Origin: Wansuia hejianensis
Lineage (GTDB): Bacteria > Bacillota > Clostridia > Lachnospirales > Lachnospiraceae
NCBI RefSeq assembly: GCF_014337215.1
Contig: NZ_CP060635.1
Coordinates: forward strand, 2,431,501-2,495,500
Direction: 5' to 3'
DNA: 64,000 bases
A model generated the notes under the pieces. It was not told the origin of the DNA. It saw nothing but the letters and a program-made list of their open reading frames with translations, and made no database searches. This document shows, one piece after another, positions 41,896-51,000 of the stretch. The number at the start of each line of letters is the position of its first letter. The first letter of the stretch is position 1. Made by a program: the position numbers and the translations under genes.

Positions 41896-43485
41896 ATGGA
41901 AAAAATGAATCTCTTAATATGCGATGACGAGTGGATGATCCGCGAAAGTATCGTACAGACCGCTCTGTCCATGGAAGAATTCAACGTATTTACCGCCGTG
42001 ACCGGCAGGACGGCGCTGGAGCTTCTGGAAGAGGAGGAGATTGACGGTGTAGTTCTGGATATGCAGATGCCGGAAATGGATGGAATCACCTTCTTACAGC
42101 ACATGAAAAGCAGAAAAAAAGACTGTGCCGTGATCGTGCTGAGCGGCCACGACGAATTTGACTACGCACAGAAATGCCTTCACTATGGAGCCATTGAATA
42201 TCTCCTGAAGCCGGTAACTTCTGAACAGATCCGGGATTTCCTGATGCAGCTTAAGGAAAACATCCTGCACAAGCGATCTTATATTTCTCAGCTGAACACC
42301 TACCGCCAGGAAATCGACAGCATCAAGCCCCTGCTGCGGGAACAGTTTTTTCAGGATCTGCTGCAAAAATCCCCAGACAATGAGACCATTCACCGTATGG
42401 AGCATTTTCTGGGCCTTCAGATCTGTTTTCCCTATTTAATCACTGCGGCCATACACATAGGGCATTCCGCCGCCGCTCCCGACGCTGCCGACGAACCGCT
42501 TCAGCTGTACACGCTGGGGAAACTGATCGGAGACCAGTTAAACCACGCTCTCTGCTCCCATATTTTTCATATGAACAGCGATACCATCGCGGTAATCGCA
42601 GGCGGATCCTCAGATTCTCTGGACGACGACCTGCTCTCTGCCTTTGACGAACTGGCTGCGTCGCTAATCAGCGACCTGCACCTGCGCATGAATATCGGCA
42701 TCGGCGGCGTGGTCACCTCCGTCCGGCAAATCCGCGATTCCTATACGGAAGCTCTCTTTGCTTTAAACTATAACAATTATACGGAAATGGTCAGCATCAT
42801 CAGTATTCACGACATTTCTGAACATTCCCCTTCCGAAAATGTTCACTGGGATTTGAAAAAATCGCTGGATAAGCTGACGGCAGCCTCAGCCACCGCCGAT
42901 AAAAATGAGTTCCTTCTTAAGCTTCAAGAACTGCTGCAGCAACTTAAGGAGCATCGGGACATCAACCTGAACAGCGCCATCCATTACTGCTGTTTCATAT
43001 CCTCACTGGCTCTGGGATGCTTGGACAAAAATGAAGAGCTTATGAACCGGAATCCCTATTTCGAAACCAGTTCTCAGACAACTCTCGACAGCCTCTACGC
43101 CTACACGGAACAGCTGCTGGAAGAAATCAGTGAAAGGATCAAAAGCGGCACGGAAAACAGAATCTGTCACCTGGCTGATGCCTGCTGCGAGATTCTGGAA
43201 AAAAATTACAAGGAAAAGCTTAACATCCGTGAGATCGCCAGGGAACTGGGAATCTCACGGAATTACCTGAGTACGATTTTCCGGAGCAAAACCGGATACA
43301 GTATAGTGGAATATTTAAACGGAATCCGCCTGGAAGCCGCGAAGCGGCTTCTGCGGAACAACGAACTGAAAATATACGAAATCGCTGAAGAAACGGGTTT
43401 TTCAGATACTTACTATTTCAGTAAGGTCTTCAAGACCCATACCGGCGTCTCCCCCAGCGATTACAGAAACAGCTTTATTGAATAG
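41896..43485 (+). CDS. response regulator with AraC-type DNA-binding domain, YesN type
   Basis: 529 aa. Receiver domain at residues 1-120 with the phospho-acceptor Asp near 54 (VVLDMQMPEMDG) and Lys in YLLKPV; a long middle region; two helix-turn-helix motifs at the C-terminus (NIREIARELGISRNYLSTIF and IYEIAEETGFSDTYYFSKVF). ATG after GGAGG with 9-nt spacing. It overlaps the convergent deoB by 11 nt. Confidence 0.94.
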   Translation: MEKMNLLICDDEWMIRESIVQTALSMEEFNVFTAVTGRTALELLEEEEIDGVVLDMQMPEMDGITFLQHMKSRKKDCAVIVLSGHDEFDYAQKCLHYGAIEYLLKPVTSEQIRDFLMQLKENILHKRSYISQLNTYRQEIDSIKPLLREQFFQDLLQKSPDNETIHRMEHFLGLQICFPYLITAAIHIGHSAAAPDAADEPLQLYTLGKLIGDQLNHALCSHIFHMNSDTIAVIAGGSSDSLDDDLLSAFDELAASLISDLHLRMNIGIGGVVTSVRQIRDSYTEALFALNYNNYTEMVSIISIHDISEHSPSENVHWDLKKSLDKLTAASATADKNEFLLKLQELLQQLKEHRDINLNSAIHYCCFISSLALGCLDKNEELMNRNPYFETSSQTTLDSLYAYTEQLLEEISERIKSGTENRICHLADACCEILEKNYKEKLNIREIARELGISRNYLSTIFRSKTGYSIVEYLNGIRLEAAKRLLRNNELKIYEIAEETGFSDTYYFSKVFKTHTGVSPSDYRNSFIE

Positions 43486-44644
43486 ACAAGATCTGGTTCA
43501 GGAAGCTCTCCCCGGCACCGGGATTTTCCTGTCCGAAATAATCCAGTATTGAGGCAGCGATGTCGGCAAATGAAGCGCGCGTACCGATATTGCTGCCGGG
43601 CTTCAGCAGTTCCCCCGCCATGACCAGCGGCACATACTCCCTGGAATGGTCTGTAGAGGGCGTGCCCGGGTCGCATCCGTGGTCCGCAGTAACCATCAGA
43701 ATGTCCTCACTTCTGAGAGCGTTCAGCAATTCCGGCAGGCGTTCGTCAAAATACGTCAGCGCCTTCGCATACCCGTCCACATCATTCCTGTGGCCGTACA
43801 GCATATCATAGTCTACCAGGTTCGTAAAGCACAGCCCGTCAAATTCGGCATTCATATGCTCCAGTGTCCGGTCAATCCCTTCCGCATTGCAAGATGTCCG
43901 TACAGATGAGCTGATTCCCTTCCCCGCAAAAATATCGCCGATCTTGCCGACGCCTCTGGTTTCTAAACCGCTCCGTTTCAACACATCCAGCATTGTATCT
44001 TCTGGCGGAACTAACGAATAATCATGCCTTCTTGCCGTCCGCCTGAAGGGATACTCTCCTTCAAAGGGTCTGGCAATCACCCTTCCCACGCCATACGGCC
44101 CCTTGCAGAGTTCCCGGGCCGCCTCACAGATCCTGTACAGCTCCTCCACAGGAATGACATCCTCATGAGCCGCTATCTGAAGCACACTGTCCGCCGAGGT
44201 ATACACAATCAGATTACCGGTCCGGATATGCTCTTCGCCATAATCCCTGATTACTTCAGTCCCCGAATAAGGCCTATTGCAGAGTATCCCCCGGCCGGCG
44301 CGCCCCGACAATTCCTCCAGCAGCTCCTTCGGAAAGCCCTCCGGAAACAGCGGCATGGCCCGGCCGGAAACCAGTCCCGCAATCTCCCAGTGGCCCGTCG
44401 TCGTGTCTTTTCCCCTGGAGCTTTCCGCCAGACGCCCGAACGCACCTGCAGGCGCATTCACCCCTTCCGCCCATTCCATACCGTCAATATTAAAAAGCCC
44501 GAGCCTTCTCATATTAGGCATAGAAAAATACGGGCTGCCGGCCGCAGATCTCAGAGTATTGCTCCCCTCGTCGCCATAAAGCCCCGCATCCGGCAATGCC
44601 CCGATGCCCACACTATCCAAAACAATCAAGAAAACCCTTTTCAT
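43475..44644 (-). CDS. deoB: phosphopentomutase
   Basis: Converts (deoxy)ribose-1-P to the 5-phosphate. 389 aa of the alkaline-phosphatase superfamily: metal and phospho-acceptor regions MKRVFLIVLDSVGIGALPDA, GKDTTTGHWEI, and MVTADHGCDPGTPSTDHSREYVPL are intact. The ATG at 44644 has AGAGGTG upstream; the frame runs on upstream but without family similarity. No other nucleoside gene is next to it. Confidence 0.96.
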   Translation of the reverse strand: MKRVFLIVLDSVGIGALPDAGLYGDEGSNTLRSAAGSPYFSMPNMRRLGLFNIDGMEWAEGVNAPAGAFGRLAESSRGKDTTTGHWEIAGLVSGRAMPLFPEGFPKELLEELSGRAGRGILCNRPYSGTEVIRDYGEEHIRTGNLIVYTSADSVLQIAAHEDVIPVEELYRICEAARELCKGPYGVGRVIARPFEGEYPFRRTARRHDYSLVPPEDTMLDVLKRSGLETRGVGKIGDIFAGKGISSSVRTSCNAEGIDRTLEHMNAEFDGLCFTNLVDYDMLYGHRNDVDGYAKALTYFDERLPELLNALRSEDILMVTADHGCDPGTPSTDHSREYVPLVMAGELLKPGSNIGTRASFADIAASILDYFGQENPGAGESFLNQILSIQ

Positions 44645-45598
44645 ACTCAGCACCTCTTTACCGCTCAACACACCGTCTTCTTCTCTCATCCCTGGGGGAA
44701 AGACATCCATCCCTTCTGTAAACTGCGCAATGCTCTCCGCCCGCGCTGCCTTTTTCAACCATCTCACACCTGTTTCCACCCCTTTTTGCCGGTTCCGTGG
44801 GTATTCCGCAAAATACAGACAGCTTCATCCTTCAGTTCCAGCCCCAGCGTCTCTCTGCTGTTATTGCAGAAGCCAAACTGTATCCTCCCTACTTTGGGCC
44901 CACACATCCAGCCGGGCAAAGCGGAAAAGGAACGACTTGCGTTCCTCCGGCCCTGTTTGGGGCGGAAATTTCAGCAAAATGTCTCTGTCAGGATAATTTT
45001 TAGCAAAATTTGTATATTTTCAGGGACTTCCATCGCTTCTGCAAATAAAACAGTCTAAAAGCGTCCGCTCTTCCAATGGCTTCCCTTTCATTATATGATA
45101 AAAAAGAAAAGATATAGATTGCCAATAATAAAATTATAGCAACGACACTCCAAAAGAGCAACATCCCTTTCCACCTTATGGTTGGTGTTCTGGAATTCTG
45201 CGGCCGAACGACCGGAAATAAGAATTTCAGATGGAAGAAAAAAGAGTCTGTCAATGCTCAATGAATTCGCTGCCTCCGCTCCTGATAAAGCTCAGGCAAC
45301 CAAGACCATTGAGGCACGTCAAAAGGAAATGGAAACAGTTAGCCAGCGCTTTGAAGTCCTGGAGTAATTTGTAGGAGATTTCATCTATACCAGCGAGCTT
45401 CTCACTGAATCAATAGACATTCTGCCACACTTTATACCCACAGGGCATACATTACAGGGTGCCCTGCGGGTAGGGTTTAATCATATCACAGATACCATTA
45501 CTTGTCGATGCCAGCCTGCACTGGAATAAACGGTATGGCACCCTATGACACAATAACTGAATTCCTCCAGCAATGGGAATGAAATACTGGTTGTACTC
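44645..45598. other. 954-bp gap with coding relics, no supported gene
   Basis: Short open stretches on both strands look like worn coding sequence but are too broken to name. On the plus strand LNEFAASAPDKAQATKTIEA (within 45182-45367) ends at a TAA, and a shifted frame reads NGMAPYDTITEFLQQWE with a stop near 45580. A small hydrophobic minus frame at 45000-45164 has no RBS. I see no terminator or RNA gene. It may be an old insertion site. Confidence 0.5.
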
Positions 45599-46555
45599 TT
45601 ACCTCACCTGAAATTGGCTACTTCCGTTTTGCAATACGTCCAATACATTTTGTGCCGCCATCAGGCTCATTTTGCTGCTCGCCTCTTTCGTAGCGGCGCC
45701 AGCGTGTGGCGTCAGAATACAATTAGGCAGTGTACAGAGTCTGCTTTCATAAGGAGGCTCCGCCATGGTCGCGTCCAGCCCCGCCCCACGGATCTCACCG
45801 TTTTTCAGCGCCTCATATAGAGCTTCTTCATCCACAATTCCGCCTCTTGCGGTATTTACCAAGATTGCATCTTTTTTCATCGCCCGGAATTGTGCTGTAC
45901 TGAACATATTCTCTGTATCCGGCGTCAGCGGCGAATGAATCGTAATGAAGTCTGATTCCCGGATCAGTGTTTCCAGATCCACATATTCTGCCCCGCACTC
46001 CTTCGCAAATTTTTCATCCTGATACTGGTCATAACACAGAATTCGCATATTGAAACCCGTGCACCGCTTTGCCACACCTTTGCCAATCCTCCCGGCTCCC
46101 ACAATCCCAACAGTCTTTTCCCACATCTCCACCCCGGAAGGGCGCACCTGGTTTTTACTTTTGATTCCGTTGTCCATATATGTCACATTCCTCGCACAGT
46201 CCATCATGAGGGCTACCGCCATATCCGCAACAGAATCGCCGTTTGCCCCGGGGGTGATTGTCACTGCTATTCCGCGGTCAGCGGCCGCCCGGAGATCCAC
46301 CCTGTCGTAGCCCACGCCATAGCGGGAAATGATTTTCAGGTTTTTGCCTGAGCTGATCAGCTCACTGTCGTACTCTTCAAGCCCTGCAATCACTGCATCA
46401 GCTCCAGGCAGCTCCCTGCGCAGCTGTTCCGGGACGGGACCGTCTGCCGCCACCAGTTTTATCACCTCGCAGCCGTTGGCTTCCAGGAGCTCTACCGCCT
46501 TATGATCCGCCGTGCCGAAGGACCTCGCTGTCACCAGAACCTTGTACTTTTCCAT
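45599..46555 (-). CDS. D-2-hydroxyacid dehydrogenase (phosphoglycerate-dehydrogenase-like)
   Basis: 318-aa NAD-dependent 2-hydroxyacid dehydrogenase. Rossmann motif TVGIVGAGRIGKGVAKR near residue 145, the catalytic Arg/Glu/His set in VNTARGGIVDEEAL, AEPPYESRL and LTPHAGAAT. It lacks the C-terminal ACT domain of biosynthetic SerA. The ATG at 46555 is chosen over a TTG at 46564. Last gene of the catabolic cluster; it may reduce or oxidise a sugar-derived hydroxy/keto acid. Confidence 0.88.
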   Translation of the reverse strand: MEKYKVLVTARSFGTADHKAVELLEANGCEVIKLVAADGPVPEQLRRELPGADAVIAGLEEYDSELISSGKNLKIISRYGVGYDRVDLRAAADRGIAVTITPGANGDSVADMAVALMMDCARNVTYMDNGIKSKNQVRPSGVEMWEKTVGIVGAGRIGKGVAKRCTGFNMRILCYDQYQDEKFAKECGAEYVDLETLIRESDFITIHSPLTPDTENMFSTAQFRAMKKDAILVNTARGGIVDEEALYEALKNGEIRGAGLDATMAEPPYESRLCTLPNCILTPHAGAATKEASSKMSLMAAQNVLDVLQNGSSQFQVR

Positions 46556-46575
46556 ATCTCCCAATGCCTCCTCTT

Positions 46576-47202
46576 CTAATCCCGGACGAGAGCAACCGCC
46601 TCGGCAGTTAACCGTTCAATCTCGTCAAATTTACCCTCCCGGACCAGGGAATCCTTTACCATCCAGCTGCCGCCGCAAGCAATGATCTTGGGATCCGCCA
46701 GATATTCTTTCACATTGCCGGCGTTAATCCCTCCGGTGGGCATAAAACGTATATTAGGGAAGGGCGCCGACAGCGCTTTGATCGTTTTCAATCCTCCGTA
46801 CTGCTCCGCCGGGAAAAACTTTGCGACAGTCAGGTGATATTCCAGCAAAAACATCAGTTCCGTGGGCGTGCATATCCCTGGATAGATAGTAAGTTTATTT
46901 TCTACCGCATATTCTGTCACTGCGCGGTTAAAACCGGCAGTCACAAGAAATTTTGCCCCTGCGGCTATGGCCTTTTCCGCCTGTTCCACATTCGTGACAG
47001 TTCCCGCTCCCACCAGCATATCCGGAAATTCATCCGTCATTGCCCTTATGGAGGCTTCAGCGGCGTCCGTGCGGAAAGTGACTTCCGCCACAGACAGCCC
47101 TCCTGCAGTCAGAGCCTTCGCCAGCGGCACCGCGTCCTTTGCATCCTGGATTACGACTACAGGAACTATTTTCAATGTTTCAATTCTTTCATTTACGTTC
47201 AT
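46576..47202 (-). CDS. eda: KDPG/KDGal-type aldolase
   Basis: 208-aa class I aldolase of the Entner-Doudoroff family that splits 2-keto-3-deoxy-6-phosphosugar acids into pyruvate and a triose phosphate. Typical parts: VAEVTFRTDAAEASI, MLVGAGTVTNVEQAEKAIAAGA, YPGICTPTELM, the Schiff-base Lys in VAKFFPAEQYGG, and MPTGGINAGN. RBS GGAGGAAAGAA. It follows the hydrolase gene by 15 nt in the cluster. Confidence 0.92.
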   Translation of the reverse strand: MNVNERIETLKIVPVVVIQDAKDAVPLAKALTAGGLSVAEVTFRTDAAEASIRAMTDEFPDMLVGAGTVTNVEQAEKAIAAGAKFLVTAGFNRAVTEYAVENKLTIYPGICTPTELMFLLEYHLTVAKFFPAEQYGGLKTIKALSAPFPNIRFMPTGGINAGNVKEYLADPKIIACGGSWMVKDSLVREGKFDEIERLTAEAVALVRD

Positions 47203-47217
47203 TTCTTTCCTCCATAG

Positions 47218-48174
47218 CTACCAAGCCAGAATTCTTCGCGGATTATCAACAGATATTTTCTGAATCTGATTTTCTGATATTCCTGCCTTCCTCATGGCCG
47301 GGACAAATGTATTCAAGATATACGCCAGCCCCACGGCGTCAGGATCGTAGGCTTTCAGCCGGGACCGGGTAGTGTCCAGGGAAAACAGCAGCTGTTCGCC
47401 GCCGCCCCAGCTCAGCACCCTCTTCATCAGCTCCAGCTCCGCCTCATCGCTGTGGTATTTGAACCGCCCGATCGTATCAAATTCCAGCGAAACGCCGGCT
47501 TCCAGAACCTGAAGAAAAATGTCCGTATCGCCGCACGCTCGGTCCATATGGCAGAAATAAACCATTTCCAGATTCACCCCCCGCTCTCTCAGGAAATCCA
47601 GCAAAATTAATGGTGAACTGCCCTTTTCAATATGTACCATCATCGTGGCTCCTGTCTCCGCCTGGGCGATGGCAGCCGCCCCGAACAGTGTCCGGTAAGT
47701 ACCCTCCAGATTACAGATATCTAACGCGGTCTTAATGATGCCTGCCGCTGCCCCGCCCTGCCTGGGACGATATTCCTGGTCCGTACCTGTGAACATACCC
47801 TGGGTCAGCTCCCCGATACAGAACTCTGCCAGATCCTTTTCGCTGACAGAACGGATCCAGTGGGTTTCCGGATAAAACTGGAGCTTGTGAAAACCCGTGG
47901 ATGCGATGATATGAACCCCACTTCTCACCGCGATCTCTGTCAGGCTTTCAGAATCCCGGCAGCAGCCGCCCGGCTGGGCCTCTACCAGCGCGCTTCCGCC
48001 GGCTCTCCTGTAAGCAACCGTCTCAACCAGAGACTTCTCCAGGTCATCAATGCAGAGCGCCGGATTGATTTCAGAGGACCGCCCGCGGCTTAGCATGATA
48101 TGCTCATGGCACTGGGTGAACCCGATATTTTCCGGTTCCACATTACCCAGTACCGTATGTATACTTTTTTTCAT
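47218..48174 (-). CDS. phosphotriesterase-family metal hydrolase
   Basis: 318-aa amidohydrolase-superfamily barrel with a full binuclear metal set: HxH in TQCHEHIML, carboxylated Lys in GIIKTALDI, His in MMVHIEKGS and FCHMDRA, and Asp in LFSLDTTR. Relatives include lactonases and sugar-phosphate-lactone hydrolases, a plausible step between a dehydrogenase and a keto-acid aldolase. ATG after GGAAGGAGCTTCCG; the GPI gene ends 31 nt upstream. Confidence 0.88.
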   Translation of the reverse strand: MKKSIHTVLGNVEPENIGFTQCHEHIMLSRGRSSEINPALCIDDLEKSLVETVAYRRAGGSALVEAQPGGCCRDSESLTEIAVRSGVHIIASTGFHKLQFYPETHWIRSVSEKDLAEFCIGELTQGMFTGTDQEYRPRQGGAAAGIIKTALDICNLEGTYRTLFGAAAIAQAETGATMMVHIEKGSSPLILLDFLRERGVNLEMVYFCHMDRACGDTDIFLQVLEAGVSLEFDTIGRFKYHSDEAELELMKRVLSWGGGEQLLFSLDTTRSRLKAYDPDAVGLAYILNTFVPAMRKAGISENQIQKISVDNPRRILAW

Positions 48175-48205
48175 CGGAAGCTCCTTCCGCATGCCTTCTC
48201 GTGTC

Positions 48206-48781
48206 TCACCACTTCGGATTCGGCACAACCGCTGTCTCTCCGCCCTTTTCAACTACCATTTTGTGATAGCCCTTTGTCTCAATGGTGCCATAATCATGTC
48301 CGGCATCAGCCTGGAAGGTAAAAAACATAACCAGTGGATCTTTCCCGGTGTTCACCGAGCGGTGGGCGTACCTTCTGGGCACATACAGGGCCTGCCCTTT
48401 GACCAGCGGCATTTCCAGAGTATCTCCCTCCGGATTTTCCATAACCATACAGCCCTCACCGCTTAACGTATAGTAGACTTCCGCAGTTGCCAGCTTCGTA
48501 TGAAAATGACCTTTTGTCATAAAATATTCGTTTCCCACCTTGCCGGGATAGAGAATTGTTGTTCCGAAAGCGAGATCCCCTTCCCTCTCCGGAAATCCCA
48601 GCTCATAAAACTCATAGATCAGCGGATCTTCCGTCTTTAGAATTTTTTCCGCCGCCGCGGAATCATAATACATATCCTTCATCTGGGAAAGATACCGCCG
48701 GGTAGGCTCCGCTTTCTCAGAAAAACCTGCAGCCAGATCAAAATCTACATAAAAACTGTGATCCCAGTCAAAATGATTCAT
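48206..48781 (-). CDS. cupin-type glucose-6-phosphate isomerase family protein
   Basis: 191-aa GPI-cupin protein like the archaeal metal-dependent phosphoglucose isomerase. Metal ligands are seen in YFMTKGHFHTKLATAEVYYTLSG (HxH and Glu) and the second His in PRRYAHRSVNTG. It would isomerise an aldose/ketose phosphate. RBS CAGGAGGATAAGGAA. In this catabolic cluster the real substrate may not be glucose-6-P. Confidence 0.87.
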   Translation of the reverse strand: MNHFDWDHSFYVDFDLAAGFSEKAEPTRRYLSQMKDMYYDSAAAEKILKTEDPLIYEFYELGFPEREGDLAFGTTILYPGKVGNEYFMTKGHFHTKLATAEVYYTLSGEGCMVMENPEGDTLEMPLVKGQALYVPRRYAHRSVNTGKDPLVMFFTFQADAGHDYGTIETKGYHKMVVEKGGETAVVPNPKW

Positions 48782-48796
48782 TTCCTTATCCTCCTG

Positions 48797-49732
48797 TTAA
48801 GCATTTTTTGCAACTTCGCTGAGCATCAGAACTTTTTCCGCAATATTGTCAATATGGAACACTTCTGCCACCACCTGTGTCCAGCCGTGGATGAAGTAAA
48901 TCCATCCGTCTTCTATGTAAAGGTTTTTCTCCTTCTCCTGTGCTTTCGCCTGCTCCATAAATACCAGCTCTCCCCGGTAGTTAATTTCCCACACCAGGCT
49001 GTCTTTTGGAAAAGAGCACCGTTCTGTGAGGGGCGAGCCAGGGGCATCCTTGCCGAGCCCGGTTGCGTTGACAATCAGGGAATGGGGCTTCAGGGATGCC
49101 AGAATCCTGTCGTTATCCTCCGGTGACGGGGTATGTAAATATTCGAATTCGATCGCAGGATTCAGTCCCTCCAGAATCTTCTTCGCTGACTCCAGCCGTG
49201 GGAGGCTTCGGTTGGAAATGATGATCTTTTTCGGAATATCGTCACCAGATTTTTCCTGGCCGAAATACAATGACATGGCCAGGGCTGCCCCGCCTGCACC
49301 CATTAAAAAGGTATCTCCACCATGCTCTTTCCAGTAGTTTTCCGGAACAAAATGCTCCAGAGCCAATCCGCTGGAAATCGGGTCTTTCGCATGGCCGCAG
49401 AGCTTTCCATCCTTTTTGGATATGCTGGAAATCTCACCGAGCTTCAGCGCGAAGGGGTCCAGGTATTCAAAGAGATCCTTGCAGGCATTATATAAATCAA
49501 TCTTATGGGTCGTTACAAGAGCTCCCATGGACAGCGGGTCTTTTTTGATGAATTCCACCGCTTCTCTGTAATCCTCTCCAGGAGAATGGGGTTTAAAATC
49601 AATGCCTTTGATCTCAGCATCCAGCCCCAGAGCCTCCGCCCATTTGGGAAATACGCGCATGATGGAGGATTTACCTGTCGTCACGCCAATAAAGTAAATC
49701 GTTGGTTTTACTGCCGGTTGTACATTTAACAT
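48797..49732 (-). CDS. shikimate-dehydrogenase-like oxidoreductase
   Basis: 311 aa. The N-terminal substrate domain keeps the catalytic Lys (ALVTTHKIDLY) and Asp (CGHAKDPISSG); the NADP domain starts with FLMGAGGAALAMSL and includes IVNATGLGKDAPGSPL. No other aromatic-pathway gene is nearby. In a sugar cluster it more likely oxidises a polyol or cyclitol-like intermediate than shikimate. ATG at 49732 after GAGGTGA; a GTG two codons earlier is possible. Confidence 0.85.
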   Translation of the reverse strand: MLNVQPAVKPTIYFIGVTTGKSSIMRVFPKWAEALGLDAEIKGIDFKPHSPGEDYREAVEFIKKDPLSMGALVTTHKIDLYNACKDLFEYLDPFALKLGEISSISKKDGKLCGHAKDPISSGLALEHFVPENYWKEHGGDTFLMGAGGAALAMSLYFGQEKSGDDIPKKIIISNRSLPRLESAKKILEGLNPAIEFEYLHTPSPEDNDRILASLKPHSLIVNATGLGKDAPGSPLTERCSFPKDSLVWEINYRGELVFMEQAKAQEKEKNLYIEDGWIYFIHGWTQVVAEVFHIDNIAEKVLMLSEVAKNA

Positions 49733-49756
49733 AGTCACTCACCTCATTTATATATT

Positions 49757-50152
49757 TTATAATTTTTCATTCAGTTCTATATGCTCCTGATCCGGTCCAC
49801 GGAACATCACCCATTTGGAACCTCCCTGGAATGTCTGGGGCGCATGAGTGTATGACCCTTCCTCAAATTCTATTCCTTTTTCCTTCAAAATCCCCATCAC
49901 TTCGTCAATATTTTCCACGTTCATGGCGATATGGTCGAACCAGCCATCCTTCCGGTCGATGGCAAATGGAAACTGAACCAGCTCGATCACGCTGTTTCCG
50001 CTTTTCACGAATTTGACCAATACCTCTCCTGCTTCACACTGATTGACAGATTCCCAGATCAGCTGAAATCCCAGCTTTTCTGTATAGAAAGCAAGCGATT
50101 TCTGAATATCATTTACATACAATCCTACATGGGCAAATCCTTCCATCTTCAT
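49757..50152 (-). CDS. VOC (glyoxalase/bleomycin-resistance) family protein
   Basis: 131-aa protein with two beta-alpha-beta-beta-beta modules: FAHVGLYVNDIQKSLAFYTEKLGFQ and DHIAMNVENIDEVMGILKEKG, ending GPDQEHIELNE. His7, Glu78-like and the terminal Glu could bind a metal. RBS AAAGGATGTGAAAAC. It may be an isomerase or epimerase for the cluster's substrate; VOC proteins are too diverse to say more. Confidence 0.85.
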   Translation of the reverse strand: MKMEGFAHVGLYVNDIQKSLAFYTEKLGFQLIWESVNQCEAGEVLVKFVKSGNSVIELVQFPFAIDRKDGWFDHIAMNVENIDEVMGILKEKGIEFEEGSYTHAPQTFQGGSKWVMFRGPDQEHIELNEKL

Positions 50153-50192
50153 GTTTTCACATCCTTTCTGTCTTTACGATGTAATGATGTAT

Positions 50193-50203
50193 TGTTATAA
50201 CAT
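50193..50203. promoter_or_regulatory. palindrome TGTTATAACAT, possible operator
   Basis: An 11-bp palindrome about 40 nt upstream of the VOC gene; a half copy (AATGTTATA on the minus strand) follows at 50207-50217. A near-identical site (TGTTATGACAT) lies upstream of the cluster's first gene at 58699-58709. Both could bind the GntR-family regulator at 51001-51750. Confidence 0.4.
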
Positions 50204-50250
50204 TATAATATAACATTAAAATCAAATTGTAAATAGCTTTTACACCTTTT

Positions 50251-50898
50251 CTAAACATATTTCAGAAGATCCGTCAATTTTTCCACTATATAGGTCGGCT
50301 TCATCACACAGGATATATAATCTGCATCTCCATACCATCCAAAGTGAAACTTTGCAAAGCAACTGTCATACCCCATTTCCCTGGCCAACTCAATATCTTT
50401 CTCCGCATCCCCCACGTACAGAATACGCCGTGCATCCAAAGACTTCTCTATACGCCTGCAGCGCCCCGTCTTGTCAATAGAAACATAATCTGCACCGGAT
50501 ATGGCATCAAAAAGTTGTTCCAGGCCGTGGGTGACCAGCATGCGCAATGTTACGGCTTCCATTGAGTTTGTCAGCAGCGCCGTCCGGACCCCTCTGGCTC
50601 TCAGCACTTCCAGCGTCTCCCTGACGCCTCCGGCGGCGGGGATTTGTATGGCCAATCCGTCCACCTGTGTCTTGCAGAAATAATCCAGTTTTTGAAAGAG
50701 TCTCTGCAAATCCTCTTCTGCCACTCCCACACTGTCAAAGATCTCCCGGACTGTCGCCCCAAGCCCCTTTTCCACTTCTTCCCTGGTAACTGGCTTTACA
50801 TATTCATTGAGAAAACGGTAAAATACTTCCTGATGAAATACTTTTGAATCCATCAGCGTCCCATCCATATCAAACATTACCAGATCATATCTGTTCAT
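50251..50898 (-). CDS. HAD-family phosphatase
   Basis: 215-aa haloacid-dehalogenase-like hydrolase of the phosphoglycolate phosphatase type. Motif I MFDMDGTLMDS, motif II LLTNSMEAV, motif III Lys in a short segment near GADYVSIDKTGRCRRIEK, and motif IV YVGDAEKDIELARE. The cap is helical (subclass I). It probably removes phosphate from a sugar phosphate of the cluster. Start ATG at 50898 with GAGGGG at 8 nt. Confidence 0.88.
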   Translation of the reverse strand: MNRYDLVMFDMDGTLMDSKVFHQEVFYRFLNEYVKPVTREEVEKGLGATVREIFDSVGVAEEDLQRLFQKLDYFCKTQVDGLAIQIPAAGGVRETLEVLRARGVRTALLTNSMEAVTLRMLVTHGLEQLFDAISGADYVSIDKTGRCRRIEKSLDARRILYVGDAEKDIELAREMGYDSCFAKFHFGWYGDADYISCVMKPTYIVEKLTDLLKYV

Positions 50899-50954
50899 TC
50901 TCATCTCCCCTCCCCGCCAGGGCCATGCATCACGGGGTAATCTGGAGTATAAAA

Positions 50955-50994
50955 AGAGATCCCGCCTGCCCTGTACCTGACATTTGGGATCTCT
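50955..50994 (-). terminator. terminator after the GntR gene
   Basis: AGAGATCCC and GGGATCTCT enclose a 22-nt loop and are followed by TTTTTAT on the minus strand, splitting the cluster into at least two transcripts. Confidence 0.82.
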
Positions 50995-51000
50995 CTGGTT

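Noticed and set aside
45000..45254. Small hydrophobic protein on the minus strand
   Set aside because: One TM-like stretch but no RBS, and it sits in a region of broken coding relics.
48797..49732. Calling this gene aroE
   Set aside because: Family motifs are present, but it lies in a sugar catabolic cluster without other shikimate genes.
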